From Candidatus Bathyarchaeota archaeon (lineage in GTDB: Archaea > Thermoproteota > Bathyarchaeia > Bathyarchaeales > Bathyarchaeaceae): a DNA stretch of 53,782 nucleotides. Location: positions 1 through 53,782 of the forward strand of contig JAPUUO010000002.1 of the NCBI GenBank assembly GCA_026967815.1. The letters run 5' to 3'. The notes under the pieces were generated by a model that was not told the origin of the DNA, did not search any database, and saw nothing but the letters and a program-made list of their open reading frames with translations. This document shows positions 32,790-41,812 of the stretch, piece by piece; positions within the stretch are counted from its first letter, which is position 1, and each line of letters begins with the position of its first letter. Made by a program: the position numbers and the translations under genes.

Positions 32790-34355
32790 TTGGCAAGATC
32801 TGTCAAGATCACTGACACAACCTTTCGAGACGCCCACCAATCTCTTATGGCCACCCGCATGCGAACAGAATCCATGCTTCCCATAGCAGAGAAAATCGAT
32901 GAAGTCGGCTTCTTTTCGCTTGAGGTTTGGGGAGGCGCCACCTTCGACGTTTCTATACGCTACTTAAGAGAAGATCCATGGGAACGACTTCGTCTCCTAA
33001 AACAGCACGTACGCAAAACGCCATTACAAATGCTACTTCGAGGACAGAACATTGTGGGCTACAAGAACTATCCAGACCGTGTCGTCAAGAAGTTTGTTGA
33101 AAAAGCAGCGGAAAACGGCGTTGACATATTTCGAATCTTCGACGCGCTAAACGACACTAGAAATCTTGAAAAGGCTATCGAAACCGCCCGCAAGGTTGGT
33201 GCTCACGTTCAAGGCACAATCTGCTACACTTTGAGCCCGGTTCACACCATCCGGCACTATTTGCAGGTTGCCCAGCGTCTAGCAGAACTACATTGCGATT
33301 CTGTTTGCGTCAAAGACATGGCTGGGATGCTGGCTCCTAAAGACGCCTACGACCTTATCTCAGCCTTGAAAAAGGACGTCGGCTTACCTGTTCATCTGCA
33401 CTGCCACAGCACAAGCGGCATGGCTCTCATGAGCTATCTACGGGCTTGCGACGCCGGAGTTGACATCTTAGATACGGCTTTTTCTCCACTTGGGTGGGGC
33501 ACATCTCAGCCTCCAGTAGAAACAGTCGTCGCCGCCTTGAAAAGTACTCCCTATGATCCCGGCTTTGACATGCGACAGCTCGTGGAAATCGCAGAATACT
33601 TCAACGAGTTGCGGAAGAAATACTACGACCCCCTAAGACTTATTGACCCAATCTCTGAACGAGTTGACCCATCCATCCTAGTCCATCAGATTCCAGGCGG
33701 CATGTTTTCTAATCTGATATCGCAGTTGAAAGAGCAAAATGCGCTTGACAGGCTCAAAGAAGTCTTAGAAGAGGTCCCAAAAGTTCGAAAGGAACTGGGT
33801 TATCCGCCTTTGGTAACTCCAACAAGCCAGCTAGTTGGAACACAAGCGGTTTTCAACGTGCTCTCAGGTGAGAGATACAGCATCGTGCCGAAGGAGGTTA
33901 GAGACTACGTTAGAGGGTTGTATGGTAAACCGCCTGCAGCAATCGATGAAAAGGTTAAGAGAAAGATCATTGGAGAAGAAGAACCCATAACGTGTCGTCC
34001 AGCTGACTTGCTTGAGCCAGAACTTGAAGCCATTCCTGAAGAGGTGAAAAGGTTTACTGAAAGCGAAGAAGACGCTTTAACATATGCTCTTTTTCCGAAA
34101 GCAGCACTAGAATTTTTCCAAAAGAGAAAGCTCAAACGCGAAGAAAAAAAGAGCCTTATGATTCCTGAGCTGGAAAGGCAAGAGCTAGCCGAGGTTGCCG
34201 CAGTTTCAGCTACTATAGCTTCCTATTTAGCCACCAAGCATGAAGCATTAGCTGTGATACCAGCGAGAAGAGCCACAGGTCTCTCTGCATGGACTCTTGC
34301 TGGCAGGAGAAAACTGACAGAGTCCCCGTGGGGTTCATACCTTGAAGGAGCATGA
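32790..34355 (+). CDS. pycB: Biotin-dependent carboxyltransferase subunit (PycB / OadA-type)
   Basis: The 521-residue protein belongs to the carboxyltransferase family shared by pyruvate carboxylase subunit B, oxaloacetate decarboxylase alpha and the 5S subunit of transcarboxylase. Visible: ITDTTFRDAHQSLMATRMRT (6-25), FSLEVWGGATFDVSIRYL, VCVKDMAGMLAP (metal-coordinating Asp) with the catalytic Lys in VKDM, VHLHCHSTSGMA (metal-binding His pair), and a C-terminal conserved helical domain. TTG start at 32790. It overlaps the biotin-carrier gene by 14 bp. Pyruvate carboxylase is the default reading; no biotin carboxylase subunit is in the window, so transcarboxylase or decarboxylase roles are open. 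Confidence 0.9.
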   Translation: MARSVKITDTTFRDAHQSLMATRMRTESMLPIAEKIDEVGFFSLEVWGGATFDVSIRYLREDPWERLRLLKQHVRKTPLQMLLRGQNIVGYKNYPDRVVKKFVEKAAENGVDIFRIFDALNDTRNLEKAIETARKVGAHVQGTICYTLSPVHTIRHYLQVAQRLAELHCDSVCVKDMAGMLAPKDAYDLISALKKDVGLPVHLHCHSTSGMALMSYLRACDAGVDILDTAFSPLGWGTSQPPVETVVAALKSTPYDPGFDMRQLVEIAEYFNELRKKYYDPLRLIDPISERVDPSILVHQIPGGMFSNLISQLKEQNALDRLKEVLEEVPKVRKELGYPPLVTPTSQLVGTQAVFNVLSGERYSIVPKEVRDYVRGLYGKPPAAIDEKVKRKIIGEEEPITCRPADLLEPELEAIPEEVKRFTESEEDALTYALFPKAALEFFQKRKLKREEKKSLMIPELERQELAEVAAVSATIASYLATKHEALAVIPARRATGLSAWTLAGRRKLTESPWGSYLEGA

Positions 34356-34890
34356 AATTCTCGTAGATGGCAAATCGTACAAGGTAAAATTGGAGGCGTA
34401 CACGGTGGGAACTCCTTTTTCAGTAAGGATTAACGAAAAGGATGTTGAAGGGGAAATTAGCGGTGAGCCAGACTACAAAGCTCCTATTACGGTTACAATC
34501 CAAGGTAAGTCGTACAAAGTAGAACTAAAAAGAATCGATAGAAGGTCGCCATTTCAAGTAAGGGTCAATGGGATACCTTTCACTGTTCAATTCAAAGCCG
34601 CGGAGAGAAAAGTTGCGCGAATCCTTACGCCTTCCGTAGCCGACCTTGCGCCTAGACCATCAAGGAGAATTGCGGAAGAAGGAGAAATCCTAGCTCCAAT
34701 GGCGGGCAAAATTGTTTCAGTCAAAGTAAAAAAGAGTGACAGAGTGAAACTCGGCGATGTCCTCTGCACTTTAGAGGCAATGAAAATGGAAAATGAAATC
34801 ACAGCAACAAAGTCTGGAGAAATCAAAGAAATTAATGTCTCAGAAGGCATAGCTGTAAACGAAGGAGACGTTTTAATCAGAATAAAATAA
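34342..34890 (+). CDS. Biotin carboxyl carrier protein with duplicated N-terminal module
   Basis: The 182-residue protein ends in a biotinyl domain with EAMKMEN, Lys148 being the biotinylation site. The N-terminal part contains two similar units: residues 9-39 (DGKSYKVKLEAYTVGTPFSVRI) and 54-84 (QGKSYKVELKRIDRRSPFQVRV), joined by a short linker; standard carriers of this family have one unit. A flexible RILTPSVADLAPRPSRR stretch precedes the biotinyl domain. TTG start at 34342 overlaps pycB by 14 bp, so both are translated together. Confidence 0.9.
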   Translation: MKEHEILVDGKSYKVKLEAYTVGTPFSVRINEKDVEGEISGEPDYKAPITVTIQGKSYKVELKRIDRRSPFQVRVNGIPFTVQFKAAERKVARILTPSVADLAPRPSRRIAEEGEILAPMAGKIVSVKVKKSDRVKLGDVLCTLEAMKMENEITATKSGEIKEINVSEGIAVNEGDVLIRIK

Positions 34891-34903
34891 TAGTTGACTA
34901 AAG

Positions 34904-34913
34904 ATTCGCGCGC
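34904..34913. repeat. 10-bp direct repeat ATTCGCGCGC, left copy
   Basis: ATTCGCGCGC at 34904-34913 in the gap before the ABC cassette is repeated exactly at 37243-37252 just after the cassette. CGCGCG is rare in the coding sequence of this AT-rich genome, so the match is noticeable, but 10 bp of low-complexity alternation is weak evidence. Confidence 0.4.
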
Positions 34914-35018
34914 ACATTTTTCCAGCTGTGCGTATGCCTCAAATTATTTACCCTAAGACCCAAATGTTCATTACTTCTAAATAGACAAGAACTCCAAATA
35001 GAAATTAAGGGGATTCGC

Positions 35019-35957
35019 TTGTCTTCCGATATTAAGAACGGGCTCAAACAACTAGATGAGAAGGAACTTTATGAAATAGCCAGGTTGAAGAAACTCAATA
35101 TTCCAAGGAACTGGTCTAAGACACTTATTGTGGAACTCCTTGCACTAAATGTGTCCACGCAAGATATCCGGAACATTGGGACAAAACCTTTGGAGAAAAG
35201 GATAGAATCCAGGGATGTTTCTGCAATTATCGTAAAGGATCTCGTTAAACAATTTGAGGATGTTACCGCTGTTGATGGTTTGAGTCTTGAAATTAAGCAA
35301 GGTGAACTTTTCGGTCTTCTGGGACCAAACGGTGCTGGAAAAACTACAACAATCAACATCCTTAGCGGGATACTTAAACCTACAAAAGGAACTGCCATTA
35401 TTGCAGGTTTCGATGTAACGAAGAATCTGGAAGAGATTAAAACGGTAATTGGTGTGTGTCCTCAAGAAGCTGCAGTTTTTAAATTTCTGAATGCACGTGA
35501 AAACATAGAACTCTTTGGAAATCTACATGGAATACCCAAGAAGGAGCTAGAAGAACGAACGGATACATTTCTGGAACTTTTGGGGTTAGCAGAGGCAAGT
35601 AAAAGGATGGCTAAAGGTTACAGCGGTGGAATGCTTCGGAAATTAAATCTTATAATGGCTTTGATTAGTGATCCAAAGATTGCTTTCCTTGACGAGCCAA
35701 CAGTTGGAATGGATCCTCGAGCCCGCCGTAAAACGTGGGAATTTATCGGGTCTCTCAAGGATCAAAACAAAACAATTATCCTAACAACTCACTACATCGA
35801 AGAAGCGGAAGCACTTAGTGATAGAGTGGGAATTATTGATTATGGAAAACTCATTGAACTGGGAACCCCCCAAGAGTTAATGGAAAGATATGAAACCAAG
35901 AATTTGGAGCAAGTCTTCTTGAAAATAACCGGTCGAAGAATCTTGGAGGGAATATGA
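35019..35957 (+). CDS. ABC transporter ATP-binding protein with N-terminal SAP/Rho-N-like domain
   Basis: The 312-residue protein has Walker A LLGPNGAGKTTTINILSG (about 104-121), the signature YSGGMLRKLNLIMAL (about 205-219), Walker B KIAFLDEPTVGMDPRAR and the His switch TTHYIEEAE. The preceding 60 residues (LDEKELYEIARLKKLNIPRNWSKTLIVELLAL, in outline) are not part of ABC ATPases and resemble the small helical SAP or Rho-N fold. TTG start at 35019. The permease follows 1 bp after its stop. Substrate unknown; this is the ABC-2 type exporter class. Confidence 0.88.
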   Translation: MSSDIKNGLKQLDEKELYEIARLKKLNIPRNWSKTLIVELLALNVSTQDIRNIGTKPLEKRIESRDVSAIIVKDLVKQFEDVTAVDGLSLEIKQGELFGLLGPNGAGKTTTINILSGILKPTKGTAIIAGFDVTKNLEEIKTVIGVCPQEAAVFKFLNARENIELFGNLHGIPKKELEERTDTFLELLGLAEASKRMAKGYSGGMLRKLNLIMALISDPKIAFLDEPTVGMDPRARRKTWEFIGSLKDQNKTIILTTHYIEEAEALSDRVGIIDYGKLIELGTPQELMERYETKNLEQVFLKITGRRILEGI

Positions 35958-35958
35958 G

Positions 35959-36696
35959 ATGGCACTTCAAAGTTTAGTGGCTTTGGTGAAAATGGAACTG
36001 AAAAAGTTGATTCGACAACCAGCGAATCTATTTCTGAATTTGTTGTTCCCTGCGGTTCTTACAATGGTGTTCATATTTGCGTTTGCGGATCCAGAATTAG
36101 GAATGAGCATCAACTCGGTGGTTCCAGGCCTGATTGTTTATGCGGTTATTTTTGTAATTATGACCATCGCCCAGTCTTTTTCTACCGAGAGGCAAGAGGG
36201 ATTATTAAAACGATTAAATACAACACCGATGACCTCGGGCGAATTCATGGGAAGTCAAATCATAACACATATGCTAATATCCTTTTTGCAGGTGATCGTT
36301 GTTTTTACGTTGGCTTTTCTATTAGGATTCAGACCGGATAGTGGTATTCAAGGAATATTTTTAGCGTTGCCTGTAACTGCAATATTTTCACTAAGTTCAG
36401 TTGGTTTAGGGCTTATCACAGCCACAGTATCCAAAACCCCTGAAGCTGCCACAGGCATTTCATTCGTGTTCATTCTTCCTCAAATGTTTTTTGGAACCTT
36501 TATACCAATAACCAGTACAACTCAGCAAATCGCAAAATTCATCCCGAGCTACTATCTACTTGATGCTCTAAAAATGATTTTCGAGGGAGATTGGATGAAT
36601 ACAAACATTTTCCTAGACTTGGGAGTGATTTCAGTAGTTAGCATTTCAGCTGTAATCATTGGAATACTTCTGTTCGAAAAATACGGAAATGCATAG
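35959..36696 (+). CDS. ABC-2 type transporter permease
   Basis: The 245-residue membrane protein has about six transmembrane segments. It matches the ABC-2 family: basic N-terminus (ALVKMELKKLIRQPANLF), FSTERQEGLLKRLNTTPM between segments 2 and 3, and the late FIPSYYLLDALKMIF. It begins one base after the ATPase stop, so the two form one exporter. A further membrane-anchored protein follows after 125 bp. Confidence 0.88.
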   Translation: MALQSLVALVKMELKKLIRQPANLFLNLLFPAVLTMVFIFAFADPELGMSINSVVPGLIVYAVIFVIMTIAQSFSTERQEGLLKRLNTTPMTSGEFMGSQIITHMLISFLQVIVVFTLAFLLGFRPDSGIQGIFLALPVTAIFSLSSVGLGLITATVSKTPEAATGISFVFILPQMFFGTFIPITSTTQQIAKFIPSYYLLDALKMIFEGDWMNTNIFLDLGVISVVSISAVIIGILLFEKYGNA

Positions 36697-36821
36697 AAGA
36701 ATATTAGAATTAGTAAGACTCTTAGAGATCTACTAGGGATTGCAAGCATGCGTGAGTTTGGGTTTTTGGCTCAAATTTTCAAAGCAACTTGAAATGAAAT
36801 AATGATAGATTAAACGAGAAA

Positions 36822-37229
36822 GTGACTGTAATGGAAACCTTAGAAAAGGTGGCGGTAATAGCAATTCTCCTTGTTGGAGGGGGAGCAATTCTATTCTTTC
36901 TTCAGTTTCCGCTTCCTCCCCTTGGCGAGAGTAAACCTGAGTTCAGAGTTTTTGACTTTCAAGTGATAGGAAATAGCATTTCAATGCATATTGAAAATAC
37001 AGGAAGCGGTGATGCACATCGTATTAGTATTGAAGTTTATGGAAATTTGAGTGGAGGATGGCTTCATCTAAATGCTTACGACACATCAGGACCGAGCGAA
37101 TTAAGAGTGGGAGACAAGCAGTTGGTGGTTCTAAGTGCAAGCGAGCCTCTAAGTTATGACGAATATAAAGTAGTTGTCAGTTGTGACGAAGGCGTAACTC
37201 ACGAACTAATTGTAGGCTTTGGTTCGTAG
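36822..37229 (+). CDS. Membrane-anchored beta-sandwich protein of unknown function
   Basis: The 135-residue product has one N-terminal membrane segment (VAVIAILLVGGGAILFFLQFPL, about residues 10-31) followed by an exported domain with alternating strands (FRVFDFQVIGNSISMHIENTGSGDAHRISIEVYGN, in outline), the layout of archaeal CARDB/pilin-accessory-type beta domains. It lies after the ABC-2 permease and may be its accessory. GTG start at 36822; an internal ATG at 36831 is possible. Not recognised as a named family. Confidence 0.65.
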   Translation: MTVMETLEKVAVIAILLVGGGAILFFLQFPLPPLGESKPEFRVFDFQVIGNSISMHIENTGSGDAHRISIEVYGNLSGGWLHLNAYDTSGPSELRVGDKQLVVLSASEPLSYDEYKVVVSCDEGVTHELIVGFGS

Positions 37230-37541
37230 TTCTTGAGTGTATATTCGCGCGCGTACAGTAACAAATTGTGACTACAACAAGTGAGTTCCGTTTATAAACC
37301 TCCATTAGTTCAGCATTTTATGTTGAAGGGTTGAGAATGACACAGGCGCGCGTGCAAAACGTGAACTCTCCTTTCTCTCTCCCTCCGCGCGCGCCACTCT
37401 TCCCTAGTAACCTTTCAGCTGACAGGAACATCAAGCAAAAGAGCACAGGCTGCGCGTGCAATCCTTCATAAAGGAAGGACTAAAGAATTAGTCAACTACT
37501 AAAATATCAGAATAAAGTAGGAGCATGCAGCAGAGCTTCAA
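37230..37541. other. 312-bp convergent intergenic region with CGCGCG clusters and two hairpins
   Basis: No gene is visible between the membrane protein (plus) and methylmalonyl-CoA mutase (minus). It holds three CGCGCG runs (37246, 37345, 37386) and a fourth GCGCG (37452). CAGGCGCGCGTGCAA (37342 region) and CAGGCTGCGCGTGCAA (37446 region) are near copies. Two stem-loops stand next to each other: TCCTTC-6 nt-GAAGGA (37462-37479) and GACTAA-4 nt-TTAGTC (37478-37493). They may end the two converging transcripts, but no T-run is adjacent. Confidence 0.4.
37243..37252. repeat. 10-bp direct repeat ATTCGCGCGC, right copy
   Basis: Identical to 34904-34913. The two copies bracket the ABC exporter cassette (35019-37229). 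See the matching left copy. Confidence 0.4.
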
Positions 37542-39218
37542 TTAGAATATAGTTGGTGCCTTATACTCTCCGTAAACAGTTTTTAGTGCGTCGCAGATTT
37601 CTCCAAGAGTAGCCTGCCTTTTTACAGCGACGATGACGGTTGGCAAGAGATTTTCGTTGCCTTCAGCCGCGTGATGTAGCTGATCTAAGGCATTCTTCAC
37701 TTCATGGTTGTTCCTTTTTCTCTTAATCATGTTCAGTTTCTCAATTTGACGCTCTTCGATAGCTGGGTCAACTCGCAAAATCGTGATAGGTTCTTCCTTT
37801 GCAATGGTGAACTTGTTTACGCCAACAGCTATCTTCTCTTTACTTTCCACTTCTTTTTGATATCGATAGGCACTTTCCACAATCTCTCTTTGCATGTAGC
37901 CTTTTTCGATGGCTGCAGTTGCGCCTCCTAGGCTGTCAATCTTCTCGATGTAGCGGGTTGCTTCTTCTTCAATCTGACTGGTCAAATATTCGATATAGTA
38001 GGATCCTGCGAGCGGGTCAACCGTGTCTGCCACTCCACTTTCATAGGCAATAATCTGCTGGGTTCGCAACGCAATTCTCACTGCCTCCTCACTTGGCAAG
38101 GCAAAGGCTTCGTCAAAAGAATTTGTATGTAATGATTGAGTGCCGCCTAGCGCGGCAGCCAAGGCTTGAAGCGTAACTCGTACGATGTTGTTGTGAGGCT
38201 GCTGAGCTGTTAGAGTGACGCCAGAAGTTTGCGTATGATATCGTAATCGCCATGCATCTGGGTGTTTGGCTTTGAATCTTTCACGCATGATTTTTGCCCA
38301 AAGTCGACGCGCAGCTCGGAACTTGGCGATCTCTTCAAGAAAGTTATTTTGTGCAGCAAAGAAAAAGGAAAGCCGTCTAGCGAATTCGTCGAGGTCAAGG
38401 CCCTTTTCTATGGCGGCTTGAACATAGGCTATGCCATTGGCTAAAGTAAATGCTATTTCCTGCGTAGCCGTGGCTCCAGCCTCCCGTATGTGGTAGCCAC
38501 TTATGCTTATGGTATTCCATCTAGGCATGTTTTTGGAGCAATATTCGAATATGTCAGTAACCAGTTTCATAGATAGTCGAGGTGGAAATATGTACATTCC
38601 TCGAGCAACGTATTCTTTCAGTATGTCGTTTTGAATTGTGCCGCCTAGTTGAGCTTGAGCTACACTCTGTTTTTGAGCCAGTGCGACGTACATTGCCAAC
38701 AGAACTTGGGCTGGGGCATTTATGGTCATGGAAGTCGTAACCTTGTCTAAAGGTATGCTGTCAAACAAGGTTTCCATGTCCTGCAAAACGCTTATGTTTA
38801 CCCCAGCTTTTCCAACTTCGCCTCTGGACAATGGATGGTCACAGTCATATCCTATTTGAGTTGGATAATCAAAGGCGACGCTAAGCCCAGTTTGACCCTG
38901 CTGGAGCAAGTACCTAAACCGCAGATTGGTCTGCTCTGCTGTGCCAAACCCTGCGTATTGACGCATGGTCCATAGGCGACCACGATACATTGTTGGGTAA
39001 ACGCCACGAGTATAAGGATACTCGCCTGGGAAACCTAGGTCTCGAGTGTAATCGAAATCTCGAACATCAAGTGGAGTATAAACTCTTTCAAGTGCAACGT
39101 TTGAACTCGTGACAAAAAGCTTCTTTCGTTCCGGAAACCTCGCGAGAGCCTTTTCTGAAGCCTTTTTCCAAGCCTTTTCCCGTTGCTCAATCTCTTTCAG
39201 CTTTTGTTCAGTAAACAT
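37542..39218 (-). CDS. Methylmalonyl-CoA mutase, large (catalytic) subunit
   Basis: The B12-dependent mutase interconverts methylmalonyl-CoA and succinyl-CoA. The 558-residue protein has the substrate TIM-barrel signatures: GEYPYTRGVYPTMYRGRLWTMRQYAGFGTAEQTN (key points), VAFDYPTQIGYDCDHP, ISISGYHIREAGATATQEIAFTLANG and QTSGVTLTAQQPHNNIVRVTLQALAAALGGTQSLHTN. The cobalamin-binding small subunit (DxHxxG motif) is not fused and not in the window, so it must be encoded elsewhere. ATG start at 39218. Confidence 0.94.
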   Translation of the reverse strand: MFTEQKLKEIEQREKAWKKASEKALARFPERKKLFVTSSNVALERVYTPLDVRDFDYTRDLGFPGEYPYTRGVYPTMYRGRLWTMRQYAGFGTAEQTNLRFRYLLQQGQTGLSVAFDYPTQIGYDCDHPLSRGEVGKAGVNISVLQDMETLFDSIPLDKVTTSMTINAPAQVLLAMYVALAQKQSVAQAQLGGTIQNDILKEYVARGMYIFPPRLSMKLVTDIFEYCSKNMPRWNTISISGYHIREAGATATQEIAFTLANGIAYVQAAIEKGLDLDEFARRLSFFFAAQNNFLEEIAKFRAARRLWAKIMRERFKAKHPDAWRLRYHTQTSGVTLTAQQPHNNIVRVTLQALAAALGGTQSLHTNSFDEAFALPSEEAVRIALRTQQIIAYESGVADTVDPLAGSYYIEYLTSQIEEEATRYIEKIDSLGGATAAIEKGYMQREIVESAYRYQKEVESKEKIAVGVNKFTIAKEEPITILRVDPAIEERQIEKLNMIKRKRNNHEVKNALDQLHHAAEGNENLLPTVIVAVKRQATLGEICDALKTVYGEYKAPTIF

Positions 39219-39359
39219 TCCAATCCGCCACTTTCCAGTGTAGAAAAGCTAATTAGGCGTATGATTTAGAGTTTTGCATGTTTGTCTCGAAGTGTAAACG
39301 CCAAAGGATTTTAACCGTCTAAGATTAAGTGTGATTAAAGCTTAGTTAGGTGAGCAAAG

Positions 39360-40478
39360 TTGCCTTCTCGAATTGCAGTTGAACTGCTCGATTGTTTGAA
39401 GCAGATAAAGCCCAGGGAATTTAGGGTCGTGGTTATGCCCGACTTTTTCCTAGACCGTCTAGTAACCTACAATGGTGATACCGAAGAGTTCGCTAAGACT
39501 ATAGCTGGAATTGCAAAGCGAAAAGGGGGAAGTCTCCATGGAATTAAACAAATGGAGTTGAGAGGTGGAAACGCAGCTAACACAGCAGCAGCTTTGGCTA
39601 AGCTTGGTGCTAAAGTTAGTCCCATAATCAATACGAGCCAGTTAGGTCTTCATTTGCTCAAATTTTATCTAGAACCTCTAGGTGTGGACCTTTCTCACGT
39701 GAAAACTCGAGGCGACATGGCGCTTACAACTGCCCTCGAACTTCGCAAAGAAGGCGAAAGAGTAAATGTTATGATGAGCACATTGGGTTCTTTACCAGAC
39801 TTCGGCATAAACAGCTTAAAAAAAGAAGATTACGAAGCATTACAACAAGCAGATTACGTTTGCGTATTCAATTGGACTTGCACCCGTCGCTTCGGAACAG
39901 AGCTAGCTGACGAAGTTTTTCGTTATGTGAAAGAAAATGGGAAGGGCAAAACCTACTATGACACGTCAGATCCAACGCCCAACGTGGAAGCCATATCAAA
40001 CCTTATGAACAGGGTTCTTTTGGGAAGCCATATCGATGTTTTAAGTGTTAACGACAACGAAGCTTTCTGGTACGCATCTCAATTAAGCGAAAATGCTGAT
40101 GTTCTCCGTCAAAAATTGAAGCCGGACGAACTAGCTATAGAATGCGCAAGAACCTTAGCCAAGCACCTTTCAGCCCAGATAGACCTTCACACAACAACAT
40201 TCGCAGGTTCATTCACACAGAAAAAAGAAGTAGTAGTCCCAGCTTTCAAGGTTCACGCTTTAAGGTCTACTGGAGCTGGAGACTCTTGGAATGCTGGCAA
40301 CATTTTCGGCGATGCTTTAAACCTTCCAAACGCTTCCAGGTTAACTTTAGCCAACGCTGTAGCTGCGTACTATGTTGCAAGCCCCGCTGCTGAGCATCCG
40401 ACACTGCCCCAACTAATAAAATTCTGTTCCAAACACCAGACGTTTTGGCGACTGCACAATTTGAAATGCAACGACTAA
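39360..40478 (+). CDS. PfkB-family carbohydrate kinase
   Basis: The 372-residue protein has the ribokinase-fold features: GGNAANTAAALAKLG (about residues 69-83, substrate site), and the ATP/anion-hole motif RSTGAGDSWNAGNIF (about 302-316) with catalytic Asp in GAGDS. The N-terminus (LDRLVTYNGD) is unusual in that it carries extra residues ahead of the first strand. TTG start at 39360. Substrate cannot be read; sugar, nucleoside or ADP-dependent forms are possible. It overlaps the end of PGI/PMI by 4 bp tail to tail. Confidence 0.82.
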   Translation: MPSRIAVELLDCLKQIKPREFRVVVMPDFFLDRLVTYNGDTEEFAKTIAGIAKRKGGSLHGIKQMELRGGNAANTAAALAKLGAKVSPIINTSQLGLHLLKFYLEPLGVDLSHVKTRGDMALTTALELRKEGERVNVMMSTLGSLPDFGINSLKKEDYEALQQADYVCVFNWTCTRRFGTELADEVFRYVKENGKGKTYYDTSDPTPNVEAISNLMNRVLLGSHIDVLSVNDNEAFWYASQLSENADVLRQKLKPDELAIECARTLAKHLSAQIDLHTTTFAGSFTQKKEVVVPAFKVHALRSTGAGDSWNAGNIFGDALNLPNASRLTLANAVAAYYVASPAAEHPTLPQLIKFCSKHQTFWRLHNLKCND

Positions 40479-41650
40479 GTTGATGCCAACTTTAGCATTT
40501 GTTTCTCCAAAATCCTCAAAGTTCCAAGGCGTTCTGTAACTTCATATTTCAATATCTGAAAGGTCTCGGAAGCCACTGGGTTGCGACCATGAAGAACAGC
40601 CAGATACATGCTTATCACATCGAGTGTAAACATAAGCGAGAAAATTTTGCCCAGCGGCGTTTTGCCTTGGGGATCCATTTCAATCACTGATTTAGCCTTT
40701 TGTAAGAAAAACTTCTCTTTCAGAGCGTCGATTCTGGCTTTAACTTCTAAGGGTTCTATCTCTAAATCTCGTAGCAAGACCAGAGTATAACGTTTCAAAA
40801 TGCTTTCTGGTGCTTCCCAGCCCATAATCTCGTTGTGGTTGAGCTCAGGGAAAACGTCGCATCTTGCTGGAAGCTTGCAGTTTTCGTTAACTTGGTCTTT
40901 AAAGCGTAGACCCACACTTTTGTAGGGGTTGTAGCAGTAGACAATTGGTACGGTTCCGTAGATTTCGAGAGCAACCTTCTTTGCGAGATTCTTCTCCTTG
41001 GACACCCTAATAGCCAGCTCTCCTGCCAATTTGTCAACTACATCAATAGCATCGCTCATTTCTCTTTCAACCCTTCTCATTGAAAGAATCCCCACCTCAG
41101 CAAGCAAGTAGGGAAGGGGAGCAAACAAGTAAGGCAAGGAAGCCCTAGCAGCTGCCATTTCTGGCAATTCAATTAGAGGGAATCCTAGAGTTTGTGCTAC
41201 TCTTGCTAAGGCACCATTAGACGATATTGATACGATTTGGCAACCCTTTTTTACAGCATCATACATACAACTTAAAGTCTCTTCGGTATTGCCAGAATAG
41301 CTTATAAAAAACACAAGGGACTTCTCATTTAGATATGCTGGAAGATGATAGCCTCGAACAGTTTCCATAGGAACGGTGATTTCGTGCCCAACCCAGTCCT
41401 TCAAAACGTCTCCTACGATTGCTGAACCGCCCATGCCAGCTAATACGATGTTTTCCACATTTTTATAGCGGATAGTGCGACGTCCAACTCTTACGCTCTC
41501 AGGCAATCTAAAAGCTTTAACATTCGCCACTGCTTTCCTCAGGTTCTGCGGGAAATCAAACTCGTCTTTGAATAAGCCACTTCGATCTAAAACTAGAATA
41601 GCCTCTTTATCATCTAGAATTTCTGCTTCTGTTCTTGACATACGTTTCAT
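40475..41650 (-). CDS. Bifunctional phosphoglucose/phosphomannose isomerase
   Basis: The archaeal bifunctional PGI/PMI converts glucose 6-phosphate or mannose 6-phosphate to fructose 6-phosphate. From ATG 41650 the product has 391 residues: SIS-type VLAGMGGSAIVGDVLKDW (about 84-101), FFISYSGNTEETLSC and PELNHNEIMGWE with the conserved His in NHNEI. The tail GRNPVASETFQILK is typical. In-frame ATG codons at 41671 and 41641 are alternative starts. Confidence 0.9.
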   Translation of the reverse strand: MKRMSRTEAEILDDKEAILVLDRSGLFKDEFDFPQNLRKAVANVKAFRLPESVRVGRRTIRYKNVENIVLAGMGGSAIVGDVLKDWVGHEITVPMETVRGYHLPAYLNEKSLVFFISYSGNTEETLSCMYDAVKKGCQIVSISSNGALARVAQTLGFPLIELPEMAAARASLPYLFAPLPYLLAEVGILSMRRVEREMSDAIDVVDKLAGELAIRVSKEKNLAKKVALEIYGTVPIVYCYNPYKSVGLRFKDQVNENCKLPARCDVFPELNHNEIMGWEAPESILKRYTLVLLRDLEIEPLEVKARIDALKEKFFLQKAKSVIEMDPQGKTPLGKIFSLMFTLDVISMYLAVLHGRNPVASETFQILKYEVTERLGTLRILEKQMLKLAST

Positions 41651-41812
41651 CCTCAGCTTGTCAATTATCACTCAAATCTTGCGTTTCACAGCTTCTGCCT
41701 TTCTTTTCTCTTAGACTTCAGCCTAAATAGCTTTTTGAACAAATCAATGCTTTCACTAGTTTGATTTATGCCTCTTCGACCGAAAACCCGCGCGTGCATA
41801 GCTTATTTGGCA

